Shown here: in pieces, positions 37,627 through 47,240 of the stretch
Layout: each line of letters starts with the position of its first letter
Numbering within the stretch: the stretch's first letter is position 1
Assembly: GCA_028280715.1 (NCBI GenBank)
Contig: JANQLG010000026.1
Coordinates: forward strand, 50,995-114,994
DNA: 64,000 bases
Direction of reading: 5' to 3'
Origin: Spongiibacteraceae bacterium
GTDB lineage: Bacteria; Pseudomonadota; Gammaproteobacteria; Pseudomonadales; Dasaniaceae
Notes under the pieces: generated by a model
Seen by the model: only the letters and a program-made list of their open reading frames with translations
The model's database searches: none
What the model was told of the DNA's origin: nothing
Position numbers and translations under genes: made by a program

Positions 37627-39450
37627 TTAGGTTTTAACTGTTTGATTACGGCCTTGTTCTTTTGCCTGATACAGCGCTTTATCTGCCCTGGCGAATACCT
37701 GTTCATGCTGATCATCGTCTCGAAAAGCGGTAACACCAAAGGACATGGTGATGGACACGGGTTTTTCCTTGAAATGAAAGGGACATTGGGCAATAGCTTC
37801 ACGCACGCCTTCAACGACTTTAAAGGCCCTCTCGTGCTCGGTTTCAGGCATAAGTATGACAAACTCCTCACCACCATAGCGCGCCACGAAATCGGTTTTG
37901 CGCAACCGTTTGCTCAATGTTTTGGCAATAATACGTAAGACCTTATCACCAGCCTGGTGGCCGTAGTTGTCATTAATCTTTTTGAAAAAATCGATGTCGC
38001 ATACCACCATCGATAACGGTCGCTGATAACGCTGCCAGCGCTCAAATTCTTGCTCCAAGCGTTGCTCGTAAGCTTCTCTATTAGGCAATTGTGTCAATAC
38101 ATCCCGTAACGCCTTTTGTCGCTGCTCCTCAATGCGTTGTTCTGCTGTTGCTGATGCCGTTTCCATGTTCTTGACTCGTTCAACCAGCGCATCCAGCTGC
38201 TCTGATAACGTCGCCTCACGTTGCTGTTCTTCGACCTGATGCTTATCCATTGCAGCAACAATATGATCCAATCGATCACTGACCTCCGTTTTTAACTGAT
38301 CGATCTCCGTTGCTTGCTCGACACTTTGTTGCATGGCGCTAACTTCAGCCCGCATTGATTCTCTCAACTTGCGATTGGCATCAATGCCAGCATTTTGGGA
38401 CTTCATGGAAAGCTGCAATCCATCTGCCGCTTCCGCCAACCGATCATTCAATTGATTCAGAAAACTCTCGAAATCCTTTTGATAACTATCAAAGGCGGAG
38501 ACTACTACGATACTCACGTCTTCCAACGTTGGTATCAACTCATACCAATTTAAGCCCTTCTCCACTTGTTTGCGCGCGGTTTTATAATTATCCCTGGCCA
38601 TAGGGGGAGGTTCTATTTGATCCAAAAGCTCGGACAAAATGTCGCAAACGGCCTGGTTAAGACGAGAAAAAGGCGGCTCCTTGCCTAACTTATCGGGATC
38701 GACGGCCTCTCTGGGCTGGTCTACATTGTCCGCCAAGTCCAATCCATCATTATTGCTATCAGGAGCTTCTCTATCTTCTAGACTTCTCTTCGCAAGATTT
38801 GGTTTTTCTTCACCCCCTGGGTTTTGATCTGCAGGTTTTTCTTCTACTGTTTCAACAATGGAATTGGTTTCTTGTTCTGTTTCTTCAACAACATCTATCG
38901 TCGGTTGTTTAGCCTTTACTGGCCCATCAAGCCAAACATGCCAGAAGGGCTTACTAATTTTCAAATCGCCACTGTCTTCCAGCACTGCCTTCTGTATCGC
39001 AGAATATTCTTTGATTAATCCTGCATATTCCTGGATTCGTCCTGAGCGGCTTTTTATCGACTGGTTGAGTTTTTTTAGCTGTGCACTTGCGGGCTTTTCC
39101 GGTTTTAGCCTTTGCAACTGAGCGACAGATGTCTGCAAAGATTCTGCGATAGCTTTGGCTCGCTGTGCTTTGACGTCATCAAGACGTTTTACCTGGCCAT
39201 CGAGGGCACTCACCACTGTATTCAAGTCTCGACCGGAGGGGCTTCCTTCCCTGAGTAATTTTCTCAAGCCGGCCAATTGTTTATCTAACTGCTGATCGAC
39301 ACCATCAGCAATCAAACTGATTTGTTGCACAGCGCGTGTCAACAGCGCCATCAACTGATTCAGCTTTTTTTCTCGCTTTTCCTGGTCTTCAAGCGCAGTG
39401 AAATATTTGTCTTTCCAGTCTTCAGTTTGTCGAGGAGTCTTAGGTGGCAT
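37627..39450 (-). CDS. Diguanylate cyclase with long coiled-coil N-terminus
   Basis: A 607-residue cytoplasmic protein. Residues 1-430 are mostly coiled coil and charged linker (including a disordered Glu-rich stretch at about 185-255); no transmembrane segment is seen. The C-terminal GGDEF domain (about 440-605) has an active-looking site, RYGGEEF, and an RxxD inhibitory site (RKTD) five residues before it, so it should make c-di-GMP and be product-inhibited. GGDEF neighbours include VVCDIDFFKKINDNYGHQAGD. Single gene. Confidence 0.9.
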   Translation of the reverse strand: MPPKTPRQTEDWKDKYFTALEDQEKREKKLNQLMALLTRAVQQISLIADGVDQQLDKQLAGLRKLLREGSPSGRDLNTVVSALDGQVKRLDDVKAQRAKAIAESLQTSVAQLQRLKPEKPASAQLKKLNQSIKSRSGRIQEYAGLIKEYSAIQKAVLEDSGDLKISKPFWHVWLDGPVKAKQPTIDVVEETEQETNSIVETVEEKPADQNPGGEEKPNLAKRSLEDREAPDSNNDGLDLADNVDQPREAVDPDKLGKEPPFSRLNQAVCDILSELLDQIEPPPMARDNYKTARKQVEKGLNWYELIPTLEDVSIVVVSAFDSYQKDFESFLNQLNDRLAEAADGLQLSMKSQNAGIDANRKLRESMRAEVSAMQQSVEQATEIDQLKTEVSDRLDHIVAAMDKHQVEEQQREATLSEQLDALVERVKNMETASATAEQRIEEQRQKALRDVLTQLPNREAYEQRLEQEFERWQRYQRPLSMVVCDIDFFKKINDNYGHQAGDKVLRIIAKTLSKRLRKTDFVARYGGEEFVILMPETEHERAFKVVEGVREAIAQCPFHFKEKPVSITMSFGVTAFRDDDQHEQVFARADKALYQAKEQGRNQTVKT

Positions 39451-39524
39451 TGGCGTTCATCTGGCAATGGGCTGTAATGCCAAGTATAGACGCCGAAGAG
39501 ATAAGATGAGATTAGTTGAGGAAA

Positions 39525-39552
39525 GATAAAGCAGGGCTTACCCTGCTTTATC
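39525..39552 (-). terminator. Terminator downstream of dsbA
   Basis: A perfect 12-base-pair inverted repeat GATAAAGCAGGG / CCCTGCTTTATC with a CTTA loop, 11 bases past the dsbA stop; the minus-strand continuation begins TTTCC. Confidence 0.85.
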
Positions 39553-39562
39553 TGGCATAGGG

Positions 39563-40228
39563 TTACTGCGCGGGGAGATTACGGCGTTCCTTCGCTACCA
39601 GAAAATCCACGACCTTAAGCATTTCTGCCTGGCCACCGCTCATACTGGCAGAAACACGGTACTTGCCGTTAACAATCATTTCAGGCGTACCTGTGATTTT
39701 ATACTGCTGCGAACGTTTAACCGCATTTTTTGTTTTGCTGGTCACACCAAAGGAATTATATGCCGCTTTGAATTTTTCACGATCAACGCCGTAATTAGCA
39801 AACAGATTTTCTATTTCCTGTGGTGAGCTAAGACGTTTGCGCTCCATCACCAATGCCTGAAATATCGGCGTATGCACCTTGTCCAAAACATCTAATGCTT
39901 GCGCAGTAAAAAACATACGCGCATGGGTCTGCATCGTGGCATTCCAGATGCCGGGATAAGGCACAAAATTTACATCTTCGGGCTGAACTTTTTTCCACGC
40001 ATTGATTAGCGGTTCGAAATTATAGCAATGCGAACAGCCATACCAAAAAACCTCTACCACTTCGATTTTATCTTTGTCGCTGGTAGTTACTGGTGTATCG
40101 ATAATCGCGTAATGCTTTCCAGCCATGTATAACTCTTGTGCTTTAACCGATACTGAAGCAACGCTGATAACCAACCAAGCCAATAAGGCCATTAGTGAGC
40201 GTTGTTTTACTTGATAGATCGCCTTCAT
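39563..40228 (-). CDS. dsbA: Thiol:disulfide interchange protein DsbA
   Basis: Periplasmic oxidant that introduces disulfides into exported proteins, recycled by DsbB. The 221-residue precursor has a signal segment (about 10-30) and a thioredoxin fold with inserted helices. The active site is FWYGCSHCYNFEP, Cys-Ser-His-Cys instead of the usual Cys-Pro-His-Cys, and the cis-proline loop is TGTPEMIVNG. It lies downstream of cytochromes c5 and c4, the arrangement I recall in Pseudomonas, where maturation of c-type cytochromes and thiol chemistry are linked. Confidence 0.93.
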   Translation of the reverse strand: MKAIYQVKQRSLMALLAWLVISVASVSVKAQELYMAGKHYAIIDTPVTTSDKDKIEVVEVFWYGCSHCYNFEPLINAWKKVQPEDVNFVPYPGIWNATMQTHARMFFTAQALDVLDKVHTPIFQALVMERKRLSSPQEIENLFANYGVDREKFKAAYNSFGVTSKTKNAVKRSQQYKITGTPEMIVNGKYRVSASMSGGQAEMLKVVDFLVAKERRNLPAQ

Positions 40229-40365
40229 AGTTTCTCCAAAATATTTTTGTGGTTAACAAACCCTGATACTGCTGAGAACTTTTCCCTGCGCTATAAGTTC
40301 CCTAAAACTGTTGATCATTTTTCTATTTTATATCTATAGCTATAACCGCAATAAATACGGCCTCA

Positions 40366-40395
40366 ATAAAAAAGGCGGCATCTGCCACCTTTTTA
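40366..40395 (-). terminator. Terminator downstream of cytochrome c4
   Basis: AAAAAGGcGGCA / TGCCaCCTTTTT stem with a two-base loop, 45 bases past the cytochrome c4 stop on the minus strand. A-rich and T-rich flanks make it potentially bidirectional. Confidence 0.75.
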
Positions 40396-40439
40396 TTGCT
40401 TTAAGCTATTCACAAACCTTTTGGCCTGAGGCTTTTGGT

Positions 40440-41099
40440 TTAGTGCAAGCCAGAAATATAACTGGCAACAGCTGCTATTTCACTATCACTCATATTTTGA
40501 GCAACGTCACGCATGATCTTGGTATCACCATCATTGTCACGACCTGGTCTACCGTCAGCAGCAGCACGGAAAGCTTCCAGTTGCGCTGCGATGTAATCCG
40601 CATGTTGACCACCCAGAGCTGGGTATCCAGCAGGGCTATTGCCCACACCTGTAGGTGAGTGACAAGCGGAACAGGCAGCTACACCTTTAGAGCGAATGCC
40701 TGCTCGGTAAATTTCTTCACCTTTGGCAACCAAATCTGGATTTGCTTGGCCAACACTTGTGGTTTGAGATGCGTAATAAGCAGCTATATCGGCCAAATCC
40801 TGATCATTGAAAGCATCAAGCTGACCGGCCATAGTTGGTACTGAACGGCCATTACATTTTTGAGCCTTTTGCTCTTCTTCAGATAGTGCACCACACTGAA
40901 TATCCTGCATTTGTTTCACAAGATAACGAGCGTTCTGTCCCGCCAATTTCGGAAAGTTAGGCGCCATGCTGTTGCCGTCTTCCCCATGACAGGCAACACA
41001 AGAACCGGCCTTATTTTTACCTGCAGCAGCATCACCCTCTGCCATCGCGAAACCGGCACAACCGGTCAGCATTAATATACCTGCTAATAGCTTCTTCAT
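40440..41099 (-). CDS. Cytochrome c4, di-heme
   Basis: A 219-residue periplasmic electron carrier with a signal peptide (residues 1-20) and two class I heme c domains: CVACHGEDGNS at about 35 and CSACHSPTGVGNSPAGYP at about 142. Each domain has an axial methionine downstream (NSMAPNFPKLAGQ and the MRDVAQNMSD region). It is typical of donors to the cytochrome c oxidases encoded later in this window. The 49-base gap to the cytochrome c5 gene suggests one operon. Confidence 0.93.
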   Translation of the reverse strand: MKKLLAGILMLTGCAGFAMAEGDAAAGKNKAGSCVACHGEDGNSMAPNFPKLAGQNARYLVKQMQDIQCGALSEEEQKAQKCNGRSVPTMAGQLDAFNDQDLADIAAYYASQTTSVGQANPDLVAKGEEIYRAGIRSKGVAACSACHSPTGVGNSPAGYPALGGQHADYIAAQLEAFRAAADGRPGRDNDGDTKIMRDVAQNMSDSEIAAVASYISGLH

Positions 41100-41148
41100 A
41101 ATTTTTCCAATAAAGAAATTTTAAAAAATGATCTAACCAATGATTGGC

Positions 41149-41457
41149 TTACTGAGGAGCTGCCATGTACTCAATCAGCGCCTTGATATCATCAACTGAA
41201 CAATCTGCACACATGCCTGTTGGTGGCATACCGTTCAATCCTTTTTGAACACTCTCAACCATTACATCCATGCCCTTTTCCATGCGAGGAGCCCACTGTG
41301 CTGCATCACCTGTCTTCGGTGCATTAGCTGCACCAGTAGCATGACAAAAAACACAGGACTTATTGTAGTTAGCCTCTACGGCCTCATCCGCTTGTACAAC
41401 AAACGATGCTGAACCCATAACCATTACGGATACTGCTAATAATAGTTTTTTCATCAA
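41149..41457 (-). CDS. Cytochrome c5, monoheme
   Basis: A 102-residue periplasmic cytochrome: signal peptide ending VVQA, heme site CVFCHATGAANAPKTGD, axial Met in NGMPPTGM and the c5-type cysteine pair CADCSVDDIKAL. It lies upstream of cytochrome c4 on the same strand, so these carriers are likely co-expressed. It is close to the 32182-32616 protein but lacks that protein's Ala/Gly linker. Confidence 0.92.
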   Translation of the reverse strand: MMKKLLLAVSVMVMGSASFVVQADEAVEANYNKSCVFCHATGAANAPKTGDAAQWAPRMEKGMDVMVESVQKGLNGMPPTGMCADCSVDDIKALIEYMAAPQ

Positions 41458-41698
41458 TTCCCCCTACATAACCGGTGCTGCAATCAACTACCAGTTTTAA
41501 GCTATCAGTATGAATGAAGAGACGGGATAGAAAATGGCCGCCACCCATATACGAAGTTCAAAAAACGGCGGCATTATACACAAGAGTGCTATCCAATCGC
41601 CATCCCTGTAGTATTGCCATTGTTATTAAACAAGTAACAGTATTAATCAAAGCTGAATAAACTCGCCATCTTTGAGTAAATCCCCCTTGGGTAAATAC

Positions 41699-42328
41699 GT
41701 GAATATCAACTTTCGAACCGTACAATTTTTAACCAGTTCGCCGACTTTAAAGAACTGTCCCCCCGATATCGGCGTCGAAGTCGCTTTCGCCGGCCGCTCC
41801 AACGCCGGAAAATCCAGCGCCATCAACACCTTGACTGAAAATAAGCGTATGGCTAGGACCAGTAAAACCCCAGGCCGCACCCAACTAATCAATTTCTTTA
41901 GCATTTCAGACCAACAGCGCCTGGTAGATTTACCGGGTTACGGTTTTGCCAAGGTTCCTATGGAAGTGAAGGAAAAATGGCAGCGTCATCTGGAGGATTA
42001 TCTGCGCAATCGGCAGTCTTTATACGGACTGATACTGCTGATGGACTGTCGCCATCCGCTACAGGATTTTGATCGCATGATGTTGTCATGGGCCGAAAAC
42101 TGCAATATGCCTGTTCATGTGTTACTGACTAAAGCCGACAAATTAAAGAAGGGGCCGGCCAGTAGCACACTTCTAAAAGTCAAAAAGGAGATCTGCCACG
42201 AACAAGACCTCGTCAGCGTACAATTGTTTTCAGCTCTTAAACGCACTGGCCTGGACCAGCTGACAACCAAACTTAATCAGTGGCTGACAATCTCAGACGA
42301 GGAAGAAGAACAAAGAGAAGAAGCATAA
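41699..42328 (+). CDS. engB: Ribosome biogenesis GTPase EngB/YsxC
   Basis: Essential TRAFAC GTPase for 50S assembly. G1 [13 protein letters not shown]3 [13 protein letters not shown] and G4 [11 protein letters not shown] are all intact. I choose the GTG whose product begins [16 protein letters not shown], because that is where family members begin; a TTG at 41672 would add nine residues. Its tail is an acidic Glu-rich run. It converges with polA; the gap contains a likely small RNA. Confidence 0.93.
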   Translation: MNINFRTVQFLTSSPTLKNCPPDIGVEVAFAGRSNAGKSSAINTLTENKRMARTSKTPGRTQLINFFSISDQQRLVDLPGYGFAKVPMEVKEKWQRHLEDYLRNRQSLYGLILLMDCRHPLQDFDRMMLSWAENCNMPVHVLLTKADKLKKGPASSTLLKVKKEICHEQDLVSVQLFSALKRTGLDQLTTKLNQWLTISDEEEEQREEA

Positions 42329-42360
42329 AAAAACCGGTAGCAATACAACATCGCTACCGG
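42327..42360 (-). terminator. Terminator of the polA-side unit / small RNA
   Basis: CCGGTAGC / GCTACCGG stem with an 11-base loop, followed on the minus strand by seven T. It lies 190 bases past polA, too far for a plain polA terminator, which fits a separate small RNA. Confidence 0.88.
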
Positions 42361-42476
42361 ATCAGTAGCCAGGCTTTGAGGGGACAAAAGCACTGGTGTT
42401 AGGAGACTACAAAATCACATACGTCAGGGACACTATCTACGACTCCAAATTTACGGCAATCAGCAGATAACCACGA
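42327..42476 (-). ncRNA. Candidate Spot42/ErsA-type small RNA between polA and engB
   Basis: The 220-base gap between engB and polA is where spf (Spot 42, enterics) and ersA (Pseudomonas) lie. Here the minus strand has a sigma-E-like promoter (GGAACTA, 17 bases, TCATA) with a predicted start near 42476. About 115 bases follow, including an unpaired pyrimidine-rich stretch TTTTGTCCCCTC that could be a target-binding region, then a strong terminator. The predicted length is about 150 bases. Sequence homology with either RNA cannot be judged by eye; position and architecture are the support. Confidence 0.5.
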
Positions 42477-42480
42477 ACTC

Positions 42481-42509
42481 TATGACTGTCTTTAAACCCA
42501 ATTAGTTCC
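42481..42509 (-). promoter_or_regulatory. Sigma-E/AlgU-like promoter of the small RNA
   Basis: Minus strand: GGAACTA at 42509-42503, exactly 17 bases, then TCATA at 42485-42481. Consensus for extracytoplasmic-stress sigma factors is GGAACTT, 16-17 bases, TCTGA. ErsA in Pseudomonas is reported to be AlgU-dependent, as I recall. Confidence 0.4.
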
Positions 42510-42549
42510 CAATCATCTTAAAATTGTCCTTCCTATGACCTCATTACAG

Positions 42550-45303
42550 TTAATGAGCCTGGTCCCAGTTATCACCCACACCAGCTTCTACGACCAAAGG
42601 TACATCTAATGTCGCTGCTTGATTCATCAATTTGATGACGTTTTCTACTAGCTCTGGCTGGTCTTTCTCTGCCACTTCAAATACTAATTCATCGTGAACT
42701 TGCATAATCATTAACGCATTAATATGTGAGTTGGAAAGCCATTCATCCACAGCAATCATGGCTTTTTTGATAATGTCTGCAGCCGTACCCTGCATCGGTG
42801 CATTGATGGCCGTGCGTTCGGCCGCCTGTCTGCGCATACCGTTTGAAGCATTGATCTCGGGCAAATACAGGCGCCGGCCAAACAATGTCTCAACATAGCC
42901 CTGTTCCGCAGCCTGTGCTCGCGTTTCGTCCATATAGCGTTTTACACCAGGATAGCGATCAAAGTAGGTATCGATATATTGCTGAGCCTCATGACGACCA
43001 ACATTGATTTGCTTGGCCAGACCAAAGGCGGACATACCGTAGATCAAACCAAAATTAATCGCTTTAGCACGGCGGCGCTGTTCACTACTTACCTGCTCAA
43101 GGGGCAAACCAAACACTTCTGCCGCAGTTGCCTGATGAATATCTTTGCCCTCAGCAAAGGCACGCAACAACCCTTGATCCTGAGAAAGATGTGCCATAAT
43201 TCTCAGCTCAATTTGCGAATAATCCGCCGCCACGATTTTAGCACCCTCGCCAGCGATAAATGCCTGACGCACTCGGCGCCCCTCTTCGGTTCGGATAGGA
43301 ATATTCTGCAAATTCGGATCAGAAGAAGACAAACGCCCTGTCGCCGTTATCGCCTGATGATAGGAGGTATGGATGCGGCCAGTATGAGGATTAATCATCT
43401 CGGGCAGCTTGTCGGTGTAAGTCGATTTAAGTTTGCTTAAACCGCGGTATTCCATCAATACCTTGGGTAGTGGATAATCCAGAGCCAGTTCTACCAGCAC
43501 TTCTTCTGCTGTTGAAGGCGCCCCCTTGGGCGTCTTTTTAATGACTGGTAGTTTTAGCTTTTCAAATAGAATATTGCCTAATTGTTTGGGCGAACCCAGG
43601 TTAAATTCTTCGCCGGCCATATCGAAGGCCTGCTTTTCCAGTTCTACCAGACGTCCACCTAGCTCGGCGCTATGTTTGGCTAGCAAGTCTTTACTCACTA
43701 ATGCTCCATTGCGCTCTATTCGCGACAAAATGGATAGCAGTGGCAGCTCTATTTGTTGGAAAACTTTTTTAAGACTTTGATCAGCTTCAAGCCTGGGCCA
43801 CAGAGTTTGATGCAACCTGAGTGTGATATCGGCATCTTCTGCAGCGTAAGGGCCAGCCTCATCCAACTTGATTTGATTAAAGGTCAGTTGCTTGGCGCCT
43901 TTACCGGCAATATCTTCGAATTTAATGGTCGTTAAATCGAGGTATTTCAGTGCCAGGCTGTCCATATCGTGGCGAGTGCCGGTGCTATTGAGCACATAGG
44001 ATTCAAGCATGGTATCAAAGGCAATTCCCTTCAGACCGATGCCATGGTTGGCAAGCACACTTCGATCATATTTGAGATTCTGACCTACTTTGGCCTTTTC
44101 AGGGCTTTCCAACAGTGGCTTTAGTTTTGACCAAACCAATTCTTCACTCAGCTGGTCTTCTACACCAAGGTAATCGTGGGCAAATGGCAAATAGGCAGCT
44201 GAGCCAGCCTCTACTGCAAAGGATACGCCCACCACTTTAGCTTCCATATAATCGAGGCTGGTGGTTTCGGTATCGAAGGCAAAGAGTGGCGCAGCTGCCA
44301 ATTTGCTTACCCATTCATCCAGTGCTTGCTCAGTGAGAATTAATTGGTAGTCAGCCTCCTTGGCGGGAGGCTTCTCCTGTTTTCCTTTTTCTGCCGCAAC
44401 AGCCTGCGGTAAGCCATTACCACCCTCTTCCAGCTCCTGAATCCAAGATTTAAATTCCAGCTGCTTGAAGTAAGTCAGCAGTAACTCACTATCAGGATTA
44501 ATCATAGCAAGTACGTCTAACGCCTCTGGCAAATCGACATCTACTTTTATAGTGGCTAACTGATAAGAGAGGTAGGCATTGTCTCTTTCCTTTTCCAGCT
44601 TGGCCGGCAAGGTCTTGGCACCTCGAATACCCAGCTCCGAAACCTTGTCCAGATTGGCATACAATTGATCCAGACCGCCAACACCCTGCAATAGTGCCAG
44701 CGCTGTTTTCTCTCCCACCCCGGCAACGCCGGGAATGTTATCCACTTTGTCACCCATCAGGGCCAGATAGTCGATGATCAATGATGGAGGAATACCAAAC
44801 TTTGCCAATACGCCCTCTTCATCCATGACCGTTTCGGTCATGGTATTCACCAGAGTAACGTGCTGGTTAACGAGTTGGGCCATATCCTTGTCCCCAGTAG
44901 AAACAACAACCTCCATCCCCTGCTCTGTCGCCTGCCGAGCATAGGTGCCAATCACATCATCAGCTTCCACGCCTTCGACTATGACTAGCGGCATACCCAT
45001 CGCTTTAATGATGTTATGAATAGGCTCTATCTGCTCGCGCAAATCGTCAGGCATGGGCGGCCGGTGCGCCTTGTACTCAGGGTAGATATCATCTCGAAAG
45101 GTTTTTCCCTTGGCATCAAATATCACAGCAATAGTGCTACCTGGATAATCCTTAACCAGTCGGCGCAGCATGTTGATAACACCTTTGACGGCACCAGTGG
45201 CCTGCCCCTTTGAATTTTCAAGCGGTGGCAACGCATGATAAGCACGGTAGAGATAAGAAGATCCATCAACGAGGATAATGGGCGCATAATTGCTTTCGTT
45301 CAT
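42550..45303 (-). CDS. polA: DNA polymerase I
   Basis: A 917-residue three-domain repair polymerase: 5'-nuclease (about 1-290, [16 protein letters not shown] and the metal-binding DKDMAQLV), 3'-to-5' exonuclease (about 310-510, with the Asp/Glu motif [10 protein letters not shown] and the exo [13 protein letters not shown]) and polymerase (about 530-917). Polymerase motifs: [16 protein letters not shown]-helix [25 protein letters not shown]. Proofreading residues are present, unlike in some family members. It diverges from thrB. Confidence 0.97.
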   Translation of the reverse strand: MNESNYAPIILVDGSSYLYRAYHALPPLENSKGQATGAVKGVINMLRRLVKDYPGSTIAVIFDAKGKTFRDDIYPEYKAHRPPMPDDLREQIEPIHNIIKAMGMPLVIVEGVEADDVIGTYARQATEQGMEVVVSTGDKDMAQLVNQHVTLVNTMTETVMDEEGVLAKFGIPPSLIIDYLALMGDKVDNIPGVAGVGEKTALALLQGVGGLDQLYANLDKVSELGIRGAKTLPAKLEKERDNAYLSYQLATIKVDVDLPEALDVLAMINPDSELLLTYFKQLEFKSWIQELEEGGNGLPQAVAAEKGKQEKPPAKEADYQLILTEQALDEWVSKLAAAPLFAFDTETTSLDYMEAKVVGVSFAVEAGSAAYLPFAHDYLGVEDQLSEELVWSKLKPLLESPEKAKVGQNLKYDRSVLANHGIGLKGIAFDTMLESYVLNSTGTRHDMDSLALKYLDLTTIKFEDIAGKGAKQLTFNQIKLDEAGPYAAEDADITLRLHQTLWPRLEADQSLKKVFQQIELPLLSILSRIERNGALVSKDLLAKHSAELGGRLVELEKQAFDMAGEEFNLGSPKQLGNILFEKLKLPVIKKTPKGAPSTAEEVLVELALDYPLPKVLMEYRGLSKLKSTYTDKLPEMINPHTGRIHTSYHQAITATGRLSSSDPNLQNIPIRTEEGRRVRQAFIAGEGAKIVAADYSQIELRIMAHLSQDQGLLRAFAEGKDIHQATAAEVFGLPLEQVSSEQRRRAKAINFGLIYGMSAFGLAKQINVGRHEAQQYIDTYFDRYPGVKRYMDETRAQAAEQGYVETLFGRRLYLPEINASNGMRRQAAERTAINAPMQGTAADIIKKAMIAVDEWLSNSHINALMIMQVHDELVFEVAEKDQPELVENVIKLMNQAATLDVPLVVEAGVGDNWDQAH

Positions 45304-45476
45304 AGGCAGAGTTACTGGCGAGTCAGTGATGATGAAAGTTATGGATTTGCAACAACATGAAAAGATCAGCTGTGACTTATACTTAACTATGCTGATCTAC
45401 AATATGCAGCGCATTATCACTATCCCCCTGTTTGTTAGCAAGGGCGAAAGCTTACCCAAGCTTTAGGAGTACAAAC

Positions 45477-46463
45477 ATGGCCGTCTATACCGTTCTGTCG
45501 AGAGAAGAAATCGAGCAATTGATTGAGCCCTTTGGCATTGGGCCACTTGTTAACTACGAAGGGGTTGCTGCTGGCATTGAGAATACCAATTACTTTATCA
45601 GTACCGATCAATCTACTTTTGCCAGCGAATTGTACGTAGAGCCTATTCGTCACTTTGTACTAACTATTTTTGAATCTGCTTCAGAGCAGGATTTAGTATT
45701 TTACGACTCACTGACCACGTTGTTGAACCTAAAGGGGCTGCCAGTACCCTGCCCACTAAAAGATGCTGATGGCCAAGCGCTACAGCATTATCAAAACAAG
45801 CCCGTCATGGTGACACCCAAAATTAATGGCGAGCACCCTGAAAAACCCAACATTGGCCAGTGCAAGGCCATTGGACACGCCCTGGCCAATATTCATTTGG
45901 CTTGTCTCGAGTCGGGCTTGTCACATGAAAGTATTAGAAGCTTGAGCTGGCTTCAGCAAACGGCTGAATCACTTCTAGATAAAGTCCCATCCGAAGATCG
46001 GGCTTTATTGAGCGAACTGGGGCCACTGCTATCCAGAATCAACCAATACAACGGTCTGCCTCAAGCAGTCATTCATGGCGACTTATTTAAAGATAATGCC
46101 CTGTTCGATGGCAACCAGTTGACAGGGGTCATAGATTTCAACAGTGCCGGTAACGGTTATCTGATGCTGGACCTGGCCATCGTAGTTAATGACTGGTGCT
46201 TTTCAGAAAACGGGCAATTGACTGAAGAAATGGCCCTCCAGCTATTGGAAGCTTATCAATCAGTCCGCACATTTACCGAAGATGAACGCACTTTATGGCC
46301 TGATTTTCTGAAGTTAGCGGCTTTTCGCTTTTGGGTCTCCCGTCTAAGTAATCAAATTAACCCAGATTCAGAGCATTCTTCAGGCGTGTTGGTAGAACAA
46401 AAAGATCCCTCTATCTATAAAAATATTCTCATGCGGCACATTAATGACTCCTCCTCGCTTTAG
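45477..46463 (+). CDS. thrB: Homoserine kinase (ThrB, aminoglycoside-phosphotransferase fold)
   Basis: Phosphorylates homoserine in threonine synthesis. This is the pseudomonad-type ThrB with a protein-kinase-like fold: GVAAGIENTNYFI (nucleotide loop), catalytic VIHGDLFKDNALFDG and metal-binding GVIDFNSAGNG. The ATG with AGGAG upstream gives 328 residues starting MAVYTVLSREEIEQL; an earlier in-frame start at 45432 is not favoured. No other thr gene is nearby; polA diverges from it. Confidence 0.94.
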   Translation: MAVYTVLSREEIEQLIEPFGIGPLVNYEGVAAGIENTNYFISTDQSTFASELYVEPIRHFVLTIFESASEQDLVFYDSLTTLLNLKGLPVPCPLKDADGQALQHYQNKPVMVTPKINGEHPEKPNIGQCKAIGHALANIHLACLESGLSHESIRSLSWLQQTAESLLDKVPSEDRALLSELGPLLSRINQYNGLPQAVIHGDLFKDNALFDGNQLTGVIDFNSAGNGYLMLDLAIVVNDWCFSENGQLTEEMALQLLEAYQSVRTFTEDERTLWPDFLKLAAFRFWVSRLSNQINPDSEHSSGVLVEQKDPSIYKNILMRHINDSSSL

Positions 46464-46722
46464 GTAACCACAAGTACTACTTTTCCGCAAACAGCTCAGC
46501 AAAAAGTAACACTTTTTTCATGAATTAATATTAACTTTCGTTACCTGTTTCCACACAACCACAAAGATCAATTAAATTCTTTTAAAACAATTAGTTAATT
46601 AATTTAAAAAGATTATTTACGAATCGAGTGTTACCAAAAAATTCACAAAAGTAACAAATTATTCATATTCAAACTCTAGACGAATCAGCATATTGTGTTA
46701 CTATATGAACCGTTACGGTAAC
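46464..46722. promoter_or_regulatory. Array of GTTAC/GTAAC half-sites upstream of a secreted-protein gene
   Basis: Eight copies of GTAAC or its complement GTTAC occur within 259 bases: at 46464, 46506, 46540, 46630, 46651, 46695, 46712 and 46718. The last two form the dyad GTTAC-G-GTAAC, and GTGTTAC (46695-46701) mirrors GTAACAC (46718-46724). AAAAGT-AAC-ACTTTT is another dyad at 46502-46516. The 336-base gap 46464-46799 has no gene. The pattern suggests multiple binding sites for one regulator. Confidence 0.55.
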
Positions 46723-46799
46723 ACTTTCAAATTTCCGCAGCCAATATGGCCAAAAGCCAATTGTTAAATACTAAACAACTCAACTAAAGGAGAGTAATT

Positions 46800-47078
46800 A
46801 TGAAAAACGTGGCTTTGATAGCCGTTATCCTCGGACTGATCGGCAGTGCAGCAAATGCTGAAAGCGCTGTGAGTGAAGCTCCAACAATGACTTTGGCAAT
46901 GAATACTGCCATCGAAAGCAAATTCGTCGACTCAATGTCTGCTATTAACATTCAATCAGATGTAGCTGCTAAGCAGATCGAACTGAATGTAAACAAGACT
47001 ATGGAAGAAGTATCTCTAGCCTTGGACAAGCAGATTGAAGCGAAAATGGCCAAGGAACTTGAGTATGCTATTCAATAA
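46800..47078 (+). CDS. Small secreted helical protein, unknown function
   Basis: A 92-residue protein I do not recognise. Residues 1-20 form a signal peptide with the cleavage motif ANA-ES. The mature 72 residues are predicted almost all-helical, acidic/lysine-rich and free of cysteines (for example KQIELNVNKTMEEVSLALDK), so a short periplasmic or secreted coiled-coil protein is likely. It has a strong AAAGGAGA ribosome site, the GTTAC half-site array upstream and a good terminator downstream, so it is a well-expressed single gene. Confidence 0.82.
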   Translation: MKNVALIAVILGLIGSAANAESAVSEAPTMTLAMNTAIESKFVDSMSAINIQSDVAAKQIELNVNKTMEEVSLALDKQIEAKMAKELEYAIQ

Positions 47079-47086
47079 CTGTTAGT

Positions 47087-47120
47087 GCCCGGACCTATAC
47101 ATTAATAGGCCCGGGCTTTT
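47087..47120 (+). terminator. Rho-independent terminator of the small secreted protein gene
   Basis: Stem GCCCGG-a-CCTAT / ATAGG-c-CCGGGC with one mismatch and a short loop, then TTTTATAT, nine bases past the stop. Confidence 0.85.
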
Positions 47121-47240
47121 ATATGCAGTTATTAAGATCTTCTATGTATCCACTAAGTACTATTCTCTTCTGTTCCCTCAAGCGTTAACTTCTTATATCG
47201 CACTAAAAATCTAACATTTCCCTTTTAATAATTTTTATTG

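Noticed and set aside
37483..37938. Rightward open frame of 151 codons opposite the diguanylate cyclase gene
   Set aside because: It overlaps the GGDEF domain on the other strand, whose motifs are unmistakable; composition is that of a reverse-frame shadow.
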